Assembly: GCA_951812925.1 (NCBI GenBank)
Contig: OX638368.1
Location: 124,829,309-124,893,308 of the forward strand
DNA from: Calliopum simillimum
Lineage: Eukaryota; Arthropoda; Insecta; Diptera; Lauxaniidae
Length of the DNA: 64,000 nt
Reading direction: 5' to 3'
A model generated the notes under the pieces. The model was not told where the DNA came from. It saw only the letters and a program-made list of their open reading frames with translations, and made no database searches. This document shows positions 42,232 to 54,670 of the stretch, in pieces. The translations under genes were made by a program, and so were the position numbers. Within the stretch, counting starts at the first letter, position 1, and the number at the start of each line of letters is the position of its first letter.

Positions 42232-42941
42232 CTACCTTAGAGCGCTATAGTCACATCTCCATTTTTCCAATTGTTGGGAAATGCAAAAATAAGATTTCAA
42301 ACAGTGGTTATTTAGGATTGGCTGCTATTTTGATATAACGATAAATGCAATATTTTTATCTATAGCATATTTCAACATAATTTAATACTTTTCACCAATT
42401 TTATTAATTTCTTACGAAATCCCAGCCAATTTATAGTATGTCATTACTTTTGCCCTTATATAGAATTCCACTACTATTGAAATAAACGACGTATTTAGTA
42501 CATTTTTTGAATTTTTTCCACTAAAATATCGTAAAAAGTCATGAAACGCGTAGAAAACACGAAAAAAAACGAATTTTTTTTATTTTTTTTTTTTTTTTTT
42601 GATTTTTGGTTCCGACAAACAAGAGTGGAGCCTTGGGTGCAACCAAATTTGTTCACTAAAATGTCTCAAAAAGTCATGAAACGCGAAGAAAACGCGAAAA
42701 AACGAAGAATTTTTTTTTTAAATGTGGCTTATTTGAATATTTAGTGGGGATAGGACTGTAGCGCTCTTAAAAAAATTACAGTTTGGAGATAGGATTTTTC
42801 TTAATTATCAAATATTTTGGTATGTTAGTGGTATTTTGACATCACACAGTTTTCCACACGGTAAAGAATCCCACAATGATGCCATAACTGCAAAAATCTC
42901 AAAATTGCAAAAAGTGGAGATAGGACTATAGCGCTCTAAGG
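42232..42941. mobile_element. Foldback inserted in a HINE with TATCG duplication
   Basis: Ends ACCTTAGAGCGCTATAGTC and its inverse; flanked by TATCG on both sides (42227-42231, 42942-42946). It contains two direct repeats of about 65 bp (near 42520 and 42655) with AAAAAGTCATGAAACGCG. Poly-T tracts give spurious open frames. Confidence 0.75.
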
Positions 42942-43102
42942 TATCGATATTCACTTTGATCTTCCGTTTGTAACGTAGAGAAGGAAACGTGGCAGATATA
43001 GAAAAGTGTATATTAGGCCGGTTCAAATTTTTTGCGGCAAAGAGTATAGCACAAAAAAATCTACGAAAAATTAGGGCTTTGAATAGCCCTAACATTCTTC
43101 TT

Positions 43103-43266
43103 TAAAGCGTACTTTTAACTTTTCCAATTAGATCATTAGTTTCCGAGATATCATCCATTGAAGTAAAGGTATACAGATTGAATATAGTCCTTTACAGGGA
43201 TTAGCGATACCTTTAATTCAATCGATGATATCTCGGAAACTAATGATTCAATTAAAAAAGTAAAAA
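43103..43266. repeat. Inverted repeat, about 164 bp
   Basis: ATCATTAGTTTCCGAGATAT and its inverse flank a 50-bp loop, within the second insertion of the split HINE. Confidence 0.7.
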
Positions 43267-43785
43267 GTAAGCTTTTAAGTAAGCTTTTGCCGTTGTCAAA
43301 AGTGAACTAGACTACTTTCAGGATGTACGCCATATGTCTGACAATAGCGTTTCTTGCACTTTAAATCGAAGATAACTCGGACCTCAGGCGTGATGGAGCA
43401 AATCGGAGGTCATATTCGGATTCAGCGATCAAAAATCTATAAAAATCACCTATTCTCATTTCATACTTTTTTAATTTTTTCAAAAACGCAGGACTGTGTA
43501 ATTCAACTAACATACACATAAATACTAGGGTTAATTAGTGGCAAGCTCTGAGTAAAATCTAGGTGAACAAGAGGGTGTGGTACTTCCCAAATATACAAAA
43601 GTTTCAAATTATTATACTGAGAGCGGTTTTTGAGATAACCCAACTAAATTTCACTCAAAAACTTGGTTTATTCGGAGTGGGCGTGACATCTCCCATACGC
43701 TGAAAGCTTTTAAAATGCTGTAGTGCAAGCATTATTCGAGGTAATGCTACAGAATTTCTCACAGAAGCTAGAAATAATTAGTTCA

Positions 43786-45090
43786 ACACTGTGAAACAAA
43801 ATTTGGTCAACAAAAGTTTACTCGGATCTGACGCTGCGGGGTGAAAATATATATAGTCCAAAATAAAAGACCATTTGGCTCAGTTTGTTCAAATTAGCTC
43901 TAGTTTTTGAGAAAAGGCCGTTTGAATTTTGCACCTTGAATTATGTGGTTTTTTCGATATATCTCGTAAGTTAACTGAGTTTTATTGCATTTAGTGGTAA
44001 GGTTTTGTTTGTCTAATCCATATTTACTCTTCCACTATCAAATCAGTATTTTTGGTGATATTTTTCGACTTTAATGACATTCGGCTCAATAGTAATCACC
44101 CGAGTGGTGGATTTATGCCTTTTAACCTATAGCTGAGATCCATACGAACACTTTGATATAATATATGTGACATATGGGTAAAAATTTCTCAAGTGAGCCA
44201 CCTAAAAAATTAAACGTTAAAAAGGCTAATTATGTTTTATAACAACTAGTAAAGATTTTGTAAAAATGTTTTTTTTAGATGCGTTGTTTTTCTCTAATGC
44301 TGAAAAAAGACTTGCACGACACCACTTTATTGTTAATAACTTTTGAACCAGTATCGATTACCACAATTTTTTTTCTATGATATAGTTTCTTGACAAGTGA
44401 CAGTGCCCACATATTTTTTATAGTTTTCTCAGAGGCGGAGAAGTTACTTTAGTTTTATGTACCTATTTGAAATAATGATTTTCAATAATAAATTAAAAAT
44501 TTTGGTCCAAAAAAAAAGTACCATTTTATTTCCCGACCTATGCTAAATATCTCTAAAAAAAAACATTTTTACAAAATCTTTACTAGTTGTTATAAAACAT
44601 TATTTTGTTAAAACCTTTTTTACGTTTAATTTCTTAGGTGGCTCATTTGAGAAATTTTTACCCATATGCCATATATATTATGTCAAAGTGTTTGTATGGA
44701 TCTCAGCTATAGGTTAAAAGGCATAAATCTACCACTCGTGTGATTTCTATTGAGCCGAATGTCATAAAAGGCGAAAAATATCACTTTTATGGGAATTTTG
44801 TGCTCTAACTTGCCAAAAGTGCATCCAAAAATACTGATTTGGTTGTGAAAGAGTACATTAAGATTAGACGAACAAAACCCCATCACTAAATGCAATAAAA
44901 CTTAGTTAACTTACGAGATATATCGAAAAAACCACATAATTCAAGGTGCAAAATTCAAACGGTCTTTTCTCGAAAACTAGAGCCAATTTGAATAAACTGA
45001 GCCAAATGGTCTTTTATTTTGGCCTATATTTTCACCCCGCAGCGTCAGATCCGAGTAAACTTTTGTTGGCCAAATTTTGTTCCACAGTGT
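43786..45090. mobile_element. Foldback element, 1.3 kb, ACACTGTG ends
   Basis: Arms of about 500 bp (43786-44285 and 44549-45090) are inverted copies. Landmarks are ACACTGTG(A/G)AACAAAATTT, ACTCGGATCTGACGCTGCGG and CGATATATCTCGTAAGTTAA. The loop is about 260 bp with no open frame. Confidence 0.85.
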
Positions 45091-45359
45091 AATTTAATTA
45101 AATCATTAAGACAAATTGCGTTTGATTGATACAAAGTATGTACGTTATATATGTACCAAAATCCAAAAGCCAGTGTTTTAGTTGAGTCATTGTTAGTTTT
45201 GAGTAATGACCAAAACTGCAAGTCATACGCATAGAAAATCAAAACTTAAATTGGATTGCGACAATTATGAAATGTTTAATATGGGAAAATGTTTTCGTTC
45301 ACTTGTGCTAGGTAAATTAGATAAAAATGAAATTCTGTAGCTAAACTATTAAAGATGTT

Positions 45360-45965
45360 TATACCCTACACCCAGGGTATATTCACTTTGTCCTTCCGTT
45401 TATAACGCAGAGAAGGAGGCGTGGCAGATATAGAAAAGTATATATATTCGTTATCAGAGTCACCTCCTGAGTCGATATAGCCATGTCCGTCTGTCTGTCT
45501 GGCTGGCTGGCAGGTTAGCTGTGTCTGTGCGTGGAAATACATTTTTTGAGAAAACTGAGCAAGATAATTCAATAATTCTGCCTCTGTCGGACAAGAGGGC
45601 GTGGCACCTCCCATATAAACAATAGTTTCAAAATGCCATACTAAATGTGTTTTTTGAAATAAACCAACCAAATTTCACTCAGATACTAAAAACAATAAAT
45701 ACAGGCTCCCAGCAAAAATAGGGCAAAATCGCACAAGAGGGCTTGGCACCTCCCATATAAAGAAAAGTTTCAAAATGCTGTACTGAAAAAGTTTTTTGAG
45801 ATAATGCAACTAAATTTCACCCAAACACTAAGATATATAAATGTGAGCTTTGGACAAAAACTGGGTGAGTTCGGAGAAGAGGGCGTGGCACTTTCTATAT
45901 AAGCATATTTTCGAAATACTACAGTGTAGGGTATTTAATGTTTGGCTAGGTAACACTCTTACTAG
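45360..45965 (+). mobile_element. HINE copy
   Basis: Complete plan: TATACCCTACACCCAGGGTA after TT, GTCCGTCTGTCTGTCTGGCT tract, two to three cassettes, CAGTGTAGGGTAT, a decayed hairpin (TTTGGCTAGG) and CTAG at 45962-45965 followed by TT. Confidence 0.85.
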
Positions 45966-46132
45966 TTTTTAACTAAAGTTATTAGAAATTCCTGTTAAGA
46001 GTTTGTTTTTGTAGCTACTCGTATAAAACTGTTTCTGCTCATTTATCCGAAAAGTGTGTATCGAAATAAAAAATTTGTTAAGCACAAAATAGTAGTAAAT
46101 TTTATAATATATTTTATGCTCAAAATATATTT

Positions 46133-46373
46133 AAGGCCCCTGTTGCGGTTATCTATTAGTGACAAAACCAATGGTCATCGATTGTTTCTATTAGCCCAAT
46201 CTTCGAAGCTACTGCACCGATTTGAATAAAGTTTTCGCCATTTGATTGCAAATGATTGGAAATGGCATGGAAGAAAAATTCTAAAATAGGTGCAGAAGTT
46301 TTGAGGATATGGTAAATAGAAACAATCGATGGCTAATAAATAACCGCAATAGGGGCCTAAATGTCCACTTATT
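46133..46373. repeat. MITE, about 240 bp
   Basis: Ends TTAAGGCCCCTGTTGCGGTT and inverse of TTTAGGCCCCTATTGCGGTT; ATCGATTGTTTCTATTAG pairs further in. Confidence 0.85.
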
Positions 46374-48481
46374 TAGATATTTTCTTAGGAAGTAATCCAT
46401 TACCTACTCAATAAAATATTTCATAACCAATATGATAGAAGAAAATGAGAAAACACATTGTGTCATGCTTTGAATTTGGCATGTTTTGGTTATATTGGGG
46501 TTTTTTTATCGATTTTTTACTTTTCAGTCACCTTTGACAATTGGTATCATATATAACAGATACCAATTATTAGTTGTTTGTATTAAATGTTTAAATTTTT
46601 AATTATTAAGAAGACAAAAATCTATAGAAAACGTAAAATTGACCAAAACATACCAAATTCATATTGGTAACGTACGAGTAATGTTGTGGCTATGAATTAA
46701 TAATTTTTCCTTTTCTCCAATTTTGATTGGATTACTTTCTGAAAAACACCAACAAAAACTTAAAATTTTATACAGGGTGTACTTGATAAGGTTCAGAAGC
46801 TTCTGGGTGGTAATGGAGGACTAACCAAAAATTTCACATGGAGGGGGTCTAAAATGTAACCCTGAGGAGTTATAGGGTTAAAACTGATTTTCTGACATGG
46901 TTTACAAAAAAAATAAAAAAATTTCTTGGCTCACACTTACGTTTCAGAGAAACTTTTTTATAAGAAACTTTTAGCTAATTGTATGAGCTTTCAAATGACG
47001 TTTTTGGTTTATAAAGCTTAACAGGATTTTGTAAAGTTCTGGACCTTTAAAGTTGATATGTAAAAATTTTTTTATTTTTTAAGACTTTAGCGGCCATTTT
47101 AATATGAAAAAGGTCCTATTAAAATACGTACACTTTCGTAATTTTTTATTTTTTTGCAATTTTCGTTAAATTTTCTTTAATTAAGTAGAACATTTGTCAC
47201 ACCAGTTTTTTAATTTGAGGTCAGAAAAAATACTTTTATGTAACAACACACAATTTACTCACATGCATATGATGGGCGCGCTGCCCTTTATCTAGCGGAG
47301 CCTTCAAATGGAATGTTCTTGTACATTAGGGAGTATCACAAAAAAAGTTCACTAAGCAGTTTTAAATCTGATGACCCCATTTTTATTTTTTTTTTTTAAG
47401 TAGAGGTCGATAGCTCTTACCACATGACGTCATGTTCATATATCAAATGACATGATGGCTGTGAGCGTTCTGTTCAATCTCAATTGGAAAAATGTCTAGG
47501 GCATCTTAAGAAATCACTAAAAAAGCATTTGAATCGCTGATTCTCATGCTACAAATTTTTTATTTTGCAACAATCCTTAAAAACACAAAAAGTCGATTCC
47601 TATTATAGCATTCCTTCATCGAACGATCTTAGATTAAGATTGCAGCAATCATAATTTTAAAAAGTCGCAATTACGATTACTGTAATCCTTATCGCCCAGC
47701 TCTGATTGAAATAATGAATTATTGTGGCGTATTGACTCTATTTATTTTATTTTTATTATATGTGACTAGACATCTATATTCTTTGATGTTTAGAGTTAAG
47801 AATACATAAACATGACGACAGGTTTAAATCGCTATCTAGTCAGTTTTTTGAAATGTAGTCCCCATCCGATTTTATGTTAAAAAGCGAAAGTTTAAAACTT
47901 TAAAATCCCGTATTTCAAAAAACTTTAAAAGCGATTTTCTTAGATCATCAAAAATGTCTAGTTATGGTTTTGACCCGAAGATGTATTCTCGATATGAAAC
48001 AAAATAAAACCCCACATTGCATTTTGTCAATTGAGGTATTTTCTCACCAGAGCCCTATTAACAGCTCTTTTTTCAAGCTGAAATCATCGAAGTTAATTGT
48101 AATGGATTTCTTCTCGAGAAACATCTGCATTTTCACATCGAACTATCAAATCCCTTAACTCTGCCCGTACAATTCTCTTGTTGTGGCCTGATACCGATAA
48201 TCTCAAAATAAAGCTGTCATTGCAATTAAATTTACTCATTCTTTGCCCAGTACCAGAGTATAGAAGTGCTGGAGAAAGCTAATAATTATCTGATAACGAT
48301 TGGGTTGGCATACTGCTTGCTACATTTCATAAAGCGCGAGGTTATATTATCCAGCCGCATCAGACGCGTTAATGGCGATAAGGCAACTTTCATTCTTGGA
48401 AGAATTTTGCCAACTAAAAACCTTTATGTCAGTGGAATCTGGGCCGCATTTAGGGCAAGGCCAACAGAAAAATCATTATAT
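46374..48481. other. Intergenic, nothing recognised beyond a solo MITE end
   Basis: An ACAGGGTGTACTTG motif at 46773 looks like a transposon end, but its partner was not found. Confidence 0.5.
47269..47315. repeat. Solo end of the MITE family at 56529-56870
   Basis: The inverse reads GAAGGCTCCGCTAGATAAAG and then GGCAGCGCGCC, matching the left end of the 56.5-kb MITE. No opposite end was found near it. Confidence 0.45.
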
Positions 48482-49550
48482 AGGAGAGTGTCGTATAGGT
48501 TGGGACAGCCGTTTTTTTTTTTTTTAAATACCGATACTGACTGTCGAAGTAAAGTTTGTTTATACAGGCCTCATTTTGATTATGTCCATACCAAACAAAG
48601 CGTAAATTGTCATATCAAAAATATCTTTTCGATAGTTTCTGTGTGTTCGTAATTTGCCAACTTTAAATCAATAGTTTAGTGTGTGTTCAATGTGTCTTTT
48701 ACGTATATTCAGTGTATTTTCATTGCGTGAAAGAGTAATTGAAATGTATTGTTGTGGCAAATGTTATTTTCTGGTTTTCTCGAAATGGCTTCTATGTTTA
48801 GGTTGGGACACTTATGTCGTATAAGTTGAGACAGCACTTTTTTTATTCAAATTTTATTCAATTGTATTTACAATAACTAAAAAGCATTTATTATTGAATT
48901 TTTGTAGTTTATGACGCATTTATGTGCCTTGAATTTCGCAATCAAAGAAATAAAATTGGCTAATAAAGGCATTCAATCCACCGCAAAAGCTTATAAAATC
49001 CCAAAAAGTTTGGAGAGGTATATCCAAAAAGTGAATGATAAAATTGAAGACATTGAAACCATTGTAGACGATGCATTGCTGGAGCTGGTTAAGAGATTTG
49101 CTTCGTACGCCACTCCATTACTAGAAACTTGTCTCGCGCAAGAAGTACGTTAAATAAGAAATATGCATAACAGTTGATTCATCTGTTAAAACTGCGAATC
49201 AGATTAGCGGAATGATATATTTTACTTAAATTGTTTCTTTGAGGCATGATGTTTCAATAAATATTCTAATAAAAATAATATTCCGTTTTACTTAATTTTT
49301 TGGCTTACTTTGCAGATTTTTTGAACTGTTCCAACCTATACGGCAAATTTTTTTCCGACCAAAAAAGTTGTCTTCATTAAAATGGCTATAATTTTTGACT
49401 TGATCACGATATCAAATAACTTTCTACAGAAAATTTTTAGCCAATGACCATACCTTTTTATTGGTATATCCAAGTTAACATTTTTCCATCCGTTTTAAAA
49501 CTACTCATCAAAAACGGAACCCGCCACAAACTATACGACATTCCCTTGCA
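48482..49550 (+). mobile_element. pogo-like non-autonomous element
   Basis: Ends GGAGAGTGTCGTATAGGTTG and the inverse of AGGGAATGTCGTATAGTTTG. A further TCGTATAAGTTGAGACAGC at about 48812 and an inverse CCAACCTATACGGC at 49331 lie inside, so more than one insertion may be stacked. It carries the 80-codon frame at 48911-49153. Confidence 0.5.
48911..49153 (+). pseudogene. Fragment of pogo/Tigger transposase (pipsqueak-type HTH)
   Basis: 80 codons. Residues 9-37 (FAIKEIKLANKGIQSTAKAY, then KIPKSLERYI) have the psq helix-turn-helix pattern of pogo-type transposases: A-I-x-x-I-K...S-x-x-x-A-A-K-x-Y-x-I-P-K-S. Nothing follows that resembles a catalytic domain, so this is an N-terminal remnant with its own start and stop. 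Confidence 0.6.
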
Positions 49551-49764
49551 TAAATAGGCAAATGAAAAGGGTTCAGCCCTGTTTCTTTGCCTTGATCTCA
49601 ACATATTCGCTTGATTTTTGTTGTTGTTGAGGTTGTGAGGAGGAGCAGATCAAAAATGGAAAAAGACGATTTCAATGAAATTTGGTATAGAAAAGGGTTA
49701 ATAGTAAGGAGCGACAATATGACATTTATGTTTTAAGTGGGTAGTACCATTCCCTTAAAGAGGC

Positions 49765-49905
49765 TGTCCATAAATTCCGTGACGCTGCTAGGGGGGTGGG
49801 AGTTTGAGCAAGCGTCACACTTGATGTATTTTATTTATTTTTTATATGAAGCTACCGTCACATAGGGGGGAGGGGTTTATTTTAGCGTCACGGAGTTTAT
49901 GGACA
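49765..49905. repeat. MITE, 141 bp
   Basis: Ends TGTCCATAAATTCCGTGACG and inverse of TGTCCATAAACTCCGTGACG. It sits inside the second-family Helentron-like repeat. Confidence 0.85.
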
Positions 49906-49990
49906 TTTAATGGAAAAACCATTCATGGCTTAATCGCTGCATCCATTGTCATGAAATTTGGTATTGTGATAGGGTCAACATAAATAGTAC

Positions 49991-50530
49991 GAGATCCGGC
50001 AGTAAAAAAACGTATCGATCGAGTTTTTAGTAAAAATCTAGTTTTTACATATATTTAGGAATGGGAGAACATATTTTTGGCGGGTTGCCTATCAAAATGT
50101 GACCGCAAGTATTAGCAAATTGCGATAACTTATGAACTGTGAGTCGCACGAGAAAAAGTGCCTGAATCTTTTTTATGGAGAGTCATATGCTCCACAAGTA
50201 ATTTTTATTATATGTAAAAAAAAATTTACCGTTTAGGAGTTATTTATTAAAAACAGATTTTTTTACGTTTAACTAACTAATTCTTAAACGGTAAATTTTT
50301 TTAACATATAATGAAAATTACATGTAGAGCATATGACTCTTCATAAAAAAGATTCTGACACTTTTCCCCGTGAGACTCACGGTTCATAAGTTATCGCAAT
50401 TTGATAATACTTGCGGCCTCATTTTGATAGGCAACCCAGCAGAAATATATTCCCCCATTCCTAAATATATGTAAAAATTAGGTTTTAACTAAAAACTCGA
50501 TCGATACGTTTTTTTACTGCCGGATCTTAG
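49991..50530. repeat. Foldback repeat, 540 bp
   Basis: Arms of about 250 bp: AGATCCGGCAGTAAAAAAAC, ATCGATCGAG, GCGATAACTTATGAACTGTG and inverses; loop about 20-30 bp near 50260. Confidence 0.85.
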
Positions 50531-50815
50531 ACTATAACATGATCTTTATAGGTAGGTATAAGTAGGCGGTGCCATGCCCCTTAATGTAAAAAACGCTCCC
50601 ACGGCTAAGCCGCTGCCTCGTTTTTGTGAAATTTTATATGGAGATAGGGTTAACAATAAGTAACGATAAGATGACCATTATGTTTTTAAGTCGGCTTTGG
50701 CACGCCCCTAAAGAGAAAATGCACAGACATAGTTACTTATGAGAATTTGTTTGCTTAAGTTAACAGCTGTGTGGTCTTTTTAAAGTCAAATCAAAATAGT
50801 CGAATTTCGACCACA

Positions 50816-51460
50816 CACAGTGGGCTCCTACGTGTTTTGAGTTTGACTTTATTGACGACAAAATCGTGGTATGGGGATGTGTTCGTACTCATTTCAGGAT
50901 TATAAAACTGCCTCAAGTAAAATTGGAGCTGATCGGTTTCGTAAGTTATAGACAATTACATGGTTTTTTTATTTTCTACTGTACAGTAACAAAAAAGTTT
51001 AAATCAAAATGTCATGGATTCAACACGAAATGATGGAAAATTACTCGTGAGCACTAATGGAATCTAAAAAACAAGGTTCTGAAATCAAACCATTGGTAAT
51101 TTTTTGCAATTTTGTAAAAAAAAAAAATTTTTTAAAATTGGCCCAAAACCTTTAAAAATAACAAGAAGCTAAGGCAAAAATTGCTATTGATAATGGATTT
51201 GCCGATTCTAAATCTGAATCCGGTCGCAGAATTGCCCTATCACATATAGTTTTTAAGATATCCTAACATATAACAAAACTAATGACGATTTTTCGTAATT
51301 TTTGATTGTAAGTCATAAAACCTGATACAGAAGAAAATAAAAAACCATGTAATTGTCTGTAACTTCAGTTTTATAATCCTGAAATGAGTACGAACACATC
51401 CCCATACCACGATTTCGTCGTCAATAAAGTCAAACTCAAAACACGTAGGAGCCCACTGTG
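50816..51460. repeat. TIR element, 645 bp, CACAGTGGGCTCC ends
   Basis: Ends CACAGTGGGCTCCTACGTGT and an exact inverse, continuing for about 100 bp (TTTGACTTTATTGACGAC, GGTATGGGGATGTGTTCGTA). The interior is unpaired and non-coding. Confidence 0.85.
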
Positions 51461-53259
51461 CACAGGCCTGGTTTTTAAAAAAACCGGAAAAATTATTAAA
51501 GCTTGTTAGCCCAAAGTATTAGTCCAATTAAGGTTACAACCGATTTCTTAGAAATCACTATCTATCAGTTTTTATACATATTTTAGTTTTTAATCTATAA
51601 AAAATAATGTTACTGGTGATACCAGAGCATGAAGTCACCTGGTTCAAATGCAGTGTTTATAAATACAAGTTATATTTGAATGTGCCCTCCCCCAATCTAA
51701 GTGCGGCCCTGATTGGGATTATTTACAAATAAAAAGAGGAAAACATGAACAATTAAGTACTGCAGCGACGAAAACTAACTAAAACATTTATGAGCATATG
51801 AGTATGCAAGTTTTTATTACGTTTTAAATATTTGTTGTTACGTAATTGTGAAATAACTCAATCACAGGTACAGAAACTAAACCACAACAACGAATACGTA
51901 GAATGCACAATTCAAATTACCGACGGCACTCTACTCATTTAAGCTAAATAGAGATTAGAAAATATAAAGTTGATTTTTTTTGTCTAGTTTTTTAATATAT
52001 TTTTTTATTTTTTTGTCATTTTTACAATACAGCAGCAAGAGCAATTTTAGTGCTTTGCTAAATACATGTATGTCTGTATGTGTATGATAGTTTTATAATA
52101 TTAACAGCGATGTTATTAAAATTAACATAAAATTTCTTACACATTTGAAAAAATATTGCAAAAAAAATAAAAAACAAATTAATTAATTTTTTAATATTTG
52201 GTAAAGTTAACAAATTTCTACTTTGTTGTATATTGGCGCTATGTGTAAAATGTAGTTTGATAGGCTTTAAAGGTAATTAAGTTTTAGGAAAGTAATAAAA
52301 TATAACAGAATTATTATATATATATTTAATCTAAAATAATTGTTTGTATTTATCAATTAATATATAGTACATATTAGCTAATTGCAATTCGCACATGTTC
52401 TGTGAAATGCGCGAACCATTTAAATGTGTTCTATGTTTTATTATATGTATGTAGTTACATATATTTTATGAATATGAGTACGAATAATTTATAACACCAT
52501 CCAACATAGCTTTTTAAATAATAGAAAGAATTCAAGTTCCAAGGATCCAGCGAACCAATCAGATTATTTTGTGTGGATACTAATTGTATCAAATGAACTT
52601 TTATTTTTAGAAAAATACTGATTATTAAGTCGAAAATCATTTGTAATACATTAATTCTGTTCCTAAGCTTTTTTGGTAAGATAACAATTTTGAAGTGAAG
52701 TGTTCTTTATAATTTTGATGTGATTTTGTTGGACAGTGTTATATTAAGTAATACGTAAGTACATATGAAAATAAAAAAAAAAATAGAAAACATCATGTAT
52801 TCAACATTCAATGGTCCGGGAAAAGGTTAACTGCATGGAAAATTCGTTTCCCATGGGAAACTAATTCATTCCAATTTGCCGAGAGATTAAACTTATAAGT
52901 AAAATTATTAAAATATGCTGATTTCAAAAATGCAATAATTTTCCTTTTGTGAGTGTAGTTACAAAGTTTCGTATATAAAATTTATTTTATTTTGAAGCAA
53001 ACTTTAATGTGTATTTTTTATTTTTTTTTTTCTTTATCAAAAGAACCATTATTTCTCTATTGAAGAGTTGTTTTCAGTTAAATTTGAAAATTCCAACAAA
53101 TTTTTAGTAAGATCAAAAGCAAATTTAGTGATATTGAGATTTTTTTGCAAACTTTCGAGTACCAAACAAACAAAATCGTTTGGAAAATAACTTATTAAAA
53201 GCATATTTTTTTTAACGTTTCGTTTGAAAATAAACTAACAAAATGTTTGGAAATTGTAG
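51461..53259. other. Intergenic, nothing recognised
   Basis: AT-rich; no supported frame on either strand. Confidence 0.6.
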
Positions 53260-53370
53260 ATTTTATATTGGGGGTTATAATGAATAAATATTTCCGGGGA
53301 GTTTTTCTCAGATTCTCCATTGCAGACTGATAAAAATCCGCCGAGAATATTTATTCACGATAACCCCGAT
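53260..53370. repeat. Short inverted repeat
   Basis: GGGGTTAT..GAATAAATATT pairs with its inverse about 60 bp away. Confidence 0.6.
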
Positions 53371-53560
53371 TGCAAAATAATCGAAATCATAATAAGCTTA
53401 TGAAAAACTTTTTTAAAAATCTTATTATAAATGTTTTTATAAATGTTTTCAAATGTATTTTTAATTAATTTTTAAGTTTTTAAAATAAACAATCTGTAAG
53501 TGTTTTTTAAATTTATTAGATATTTTTATAAATTAATTAAAAACAAAAAAAATCATATTT

Positions 53561-53634
53561 TTACTGAGGATTGAACCTATGACTACCGAGCTATGAATCA
53601 ACATTCCTATCAACTGATTCAGATGACGTGTGTT
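53561..53634 (-). other. tRNA-like sequence (A- and B-box pair)
   Basis: On the - strand: AATCAGTTGATAGG (A-box-like), then about 35 nt, then AGGTTCAATCCTC (B box). The anticodon stem does not pair, so it is not a tRNA gene; it could be the head of a tRNA-derived SINE or a remnant. Confidence 0.4.
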
Positions 53635-53689
53635 TTACTTAGCTCAATGTGTCATTGAAAAGATAAAATAAAAATTTTTTTCCTAAGTT

Positions 53690-53925
53690 TGAAAAACGAT
53701 TACGAAAACATTTAGTAATAAACATTTTCTAATTGTTTATTTTAACCTTACAAAACAGTTGTGAAAATTTGTAGAAGTAAATATTTTCCAAACGTAGCTT
53801 TGAAAATTGATTATGAAAATATTTGGAAATAAATATTTTTAATTGTTCTATTGTAAGCTTACATAACGGTTATGAAAACATTTGGATATAAACTTTCCCA
53901 AGCGTTAAATTTTAAAAGTTATAAA
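53690..53925. repeat. Three diverged direct repeats of about 85 bp
   Basis: Recurring GATTA(C/T)GAAAA(C/T)ATTT, TAAATATTTTC-type and TTACA(A/T)AAC words. Confidence 0.5.
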
Positions 53926-54670
53926 ATTGTTGATTATGAAGTTAGTTTATTGACAGTTTTTTTGCTAGTACCAACGCGCTTTTTCTAAATTGAAGTATTA
54001 TAATTTAATTAGTTCAATATAAAAATTATCATATAAAATTGTTTGTTGGATAATAAAAAGGTATTTATGTATATTTCTAACTCTTTTGTGAATTTTTTAT
54101 ATAAATAAAAAAATTAATTGGAACTCTAGTGATTGAAGATTAAAAGCTCTCAAAGACTTTGTAGATAAGACCTCACCGAATGTAATATACAATCAAAACT
54201 TTAATGTAATGTCTTACTTTGTTATAGGTCTAACAGAAAGATTTAAAACAAATATGCACATGAATTTCAGAAAATTATTAAATTGTTTTTATTTTCTTTT
54301 GTTTTATTTTTGCGTTAAATTTTGCGATAACTGTTTTTTGAGTAATTAGTGCAAAAAACGACAACAAAAATTGAGATTATATTTTTTTATCAATATGAGT
54401 AGTTTGCAGTAAATATAAAGAGCGTATGTTAAAGTAAAAGATTCAAATGTAAAATAAGTATAAAATACTTGAAAGTGTTTTAAAGCAGAAATTTTATTTA
54501 TTTGTGCAAGTAAACACAATTATGTAAATAATAAAAGTGCTGTTACCTTTTTTAATTTCAAATTAACGTTTCAAATGATACCAATCGAAAGAACACTTGT
54601 TAAAAGAGACTTCAAAAACATGGGTTTTTCGACTTCTGCTTAAAATATACATTTTAATAATTTACTATTT

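Larger units (their letters stand above)
42206..43740 (+). mobile_element. HINE copy split by two insertions
   Basis: The 5' end GAATACCCTACACACAGGGT is at 42206-42231. The next block (ATATTCACTTTGATCTTCCG) resumes at 42947 after a foldback insertion. Cassette units (AGAGGGTGTGGTACTTCCCA, AGTGGGCGTGACATCTCCCA) resume at about 43500 after a second insertion (about 43015-43495). Confidence 0.65.
49600..50815 (+). mobile_element. Helentron-like repeat, second family (copy 2), heavily interrupted
   Basis: Shares GAGGTTGTGAGGAGGAGC, GGTGCCATGCCCCTTAA, GGCACGCCCCTAAAGAG and TTTAAAGTCAAAT with the 19-kb copy. Interrupted by a MITE (49765-49905) and a foldback (49991-50530); its 3' end is replaced by the foldback at 50816. 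Confidence 0.55.

Noticed and set aside
48266..48652. 128-codon + strand frame
   Set aside because: It crosses the end of the pogo-like element and a poly-T tract; no recognisable protein.
53561..53634. Functional tRNA gene on the - strand
   Set aside because: The anticodon and acceptor stems do not pair; only box motifs remain.
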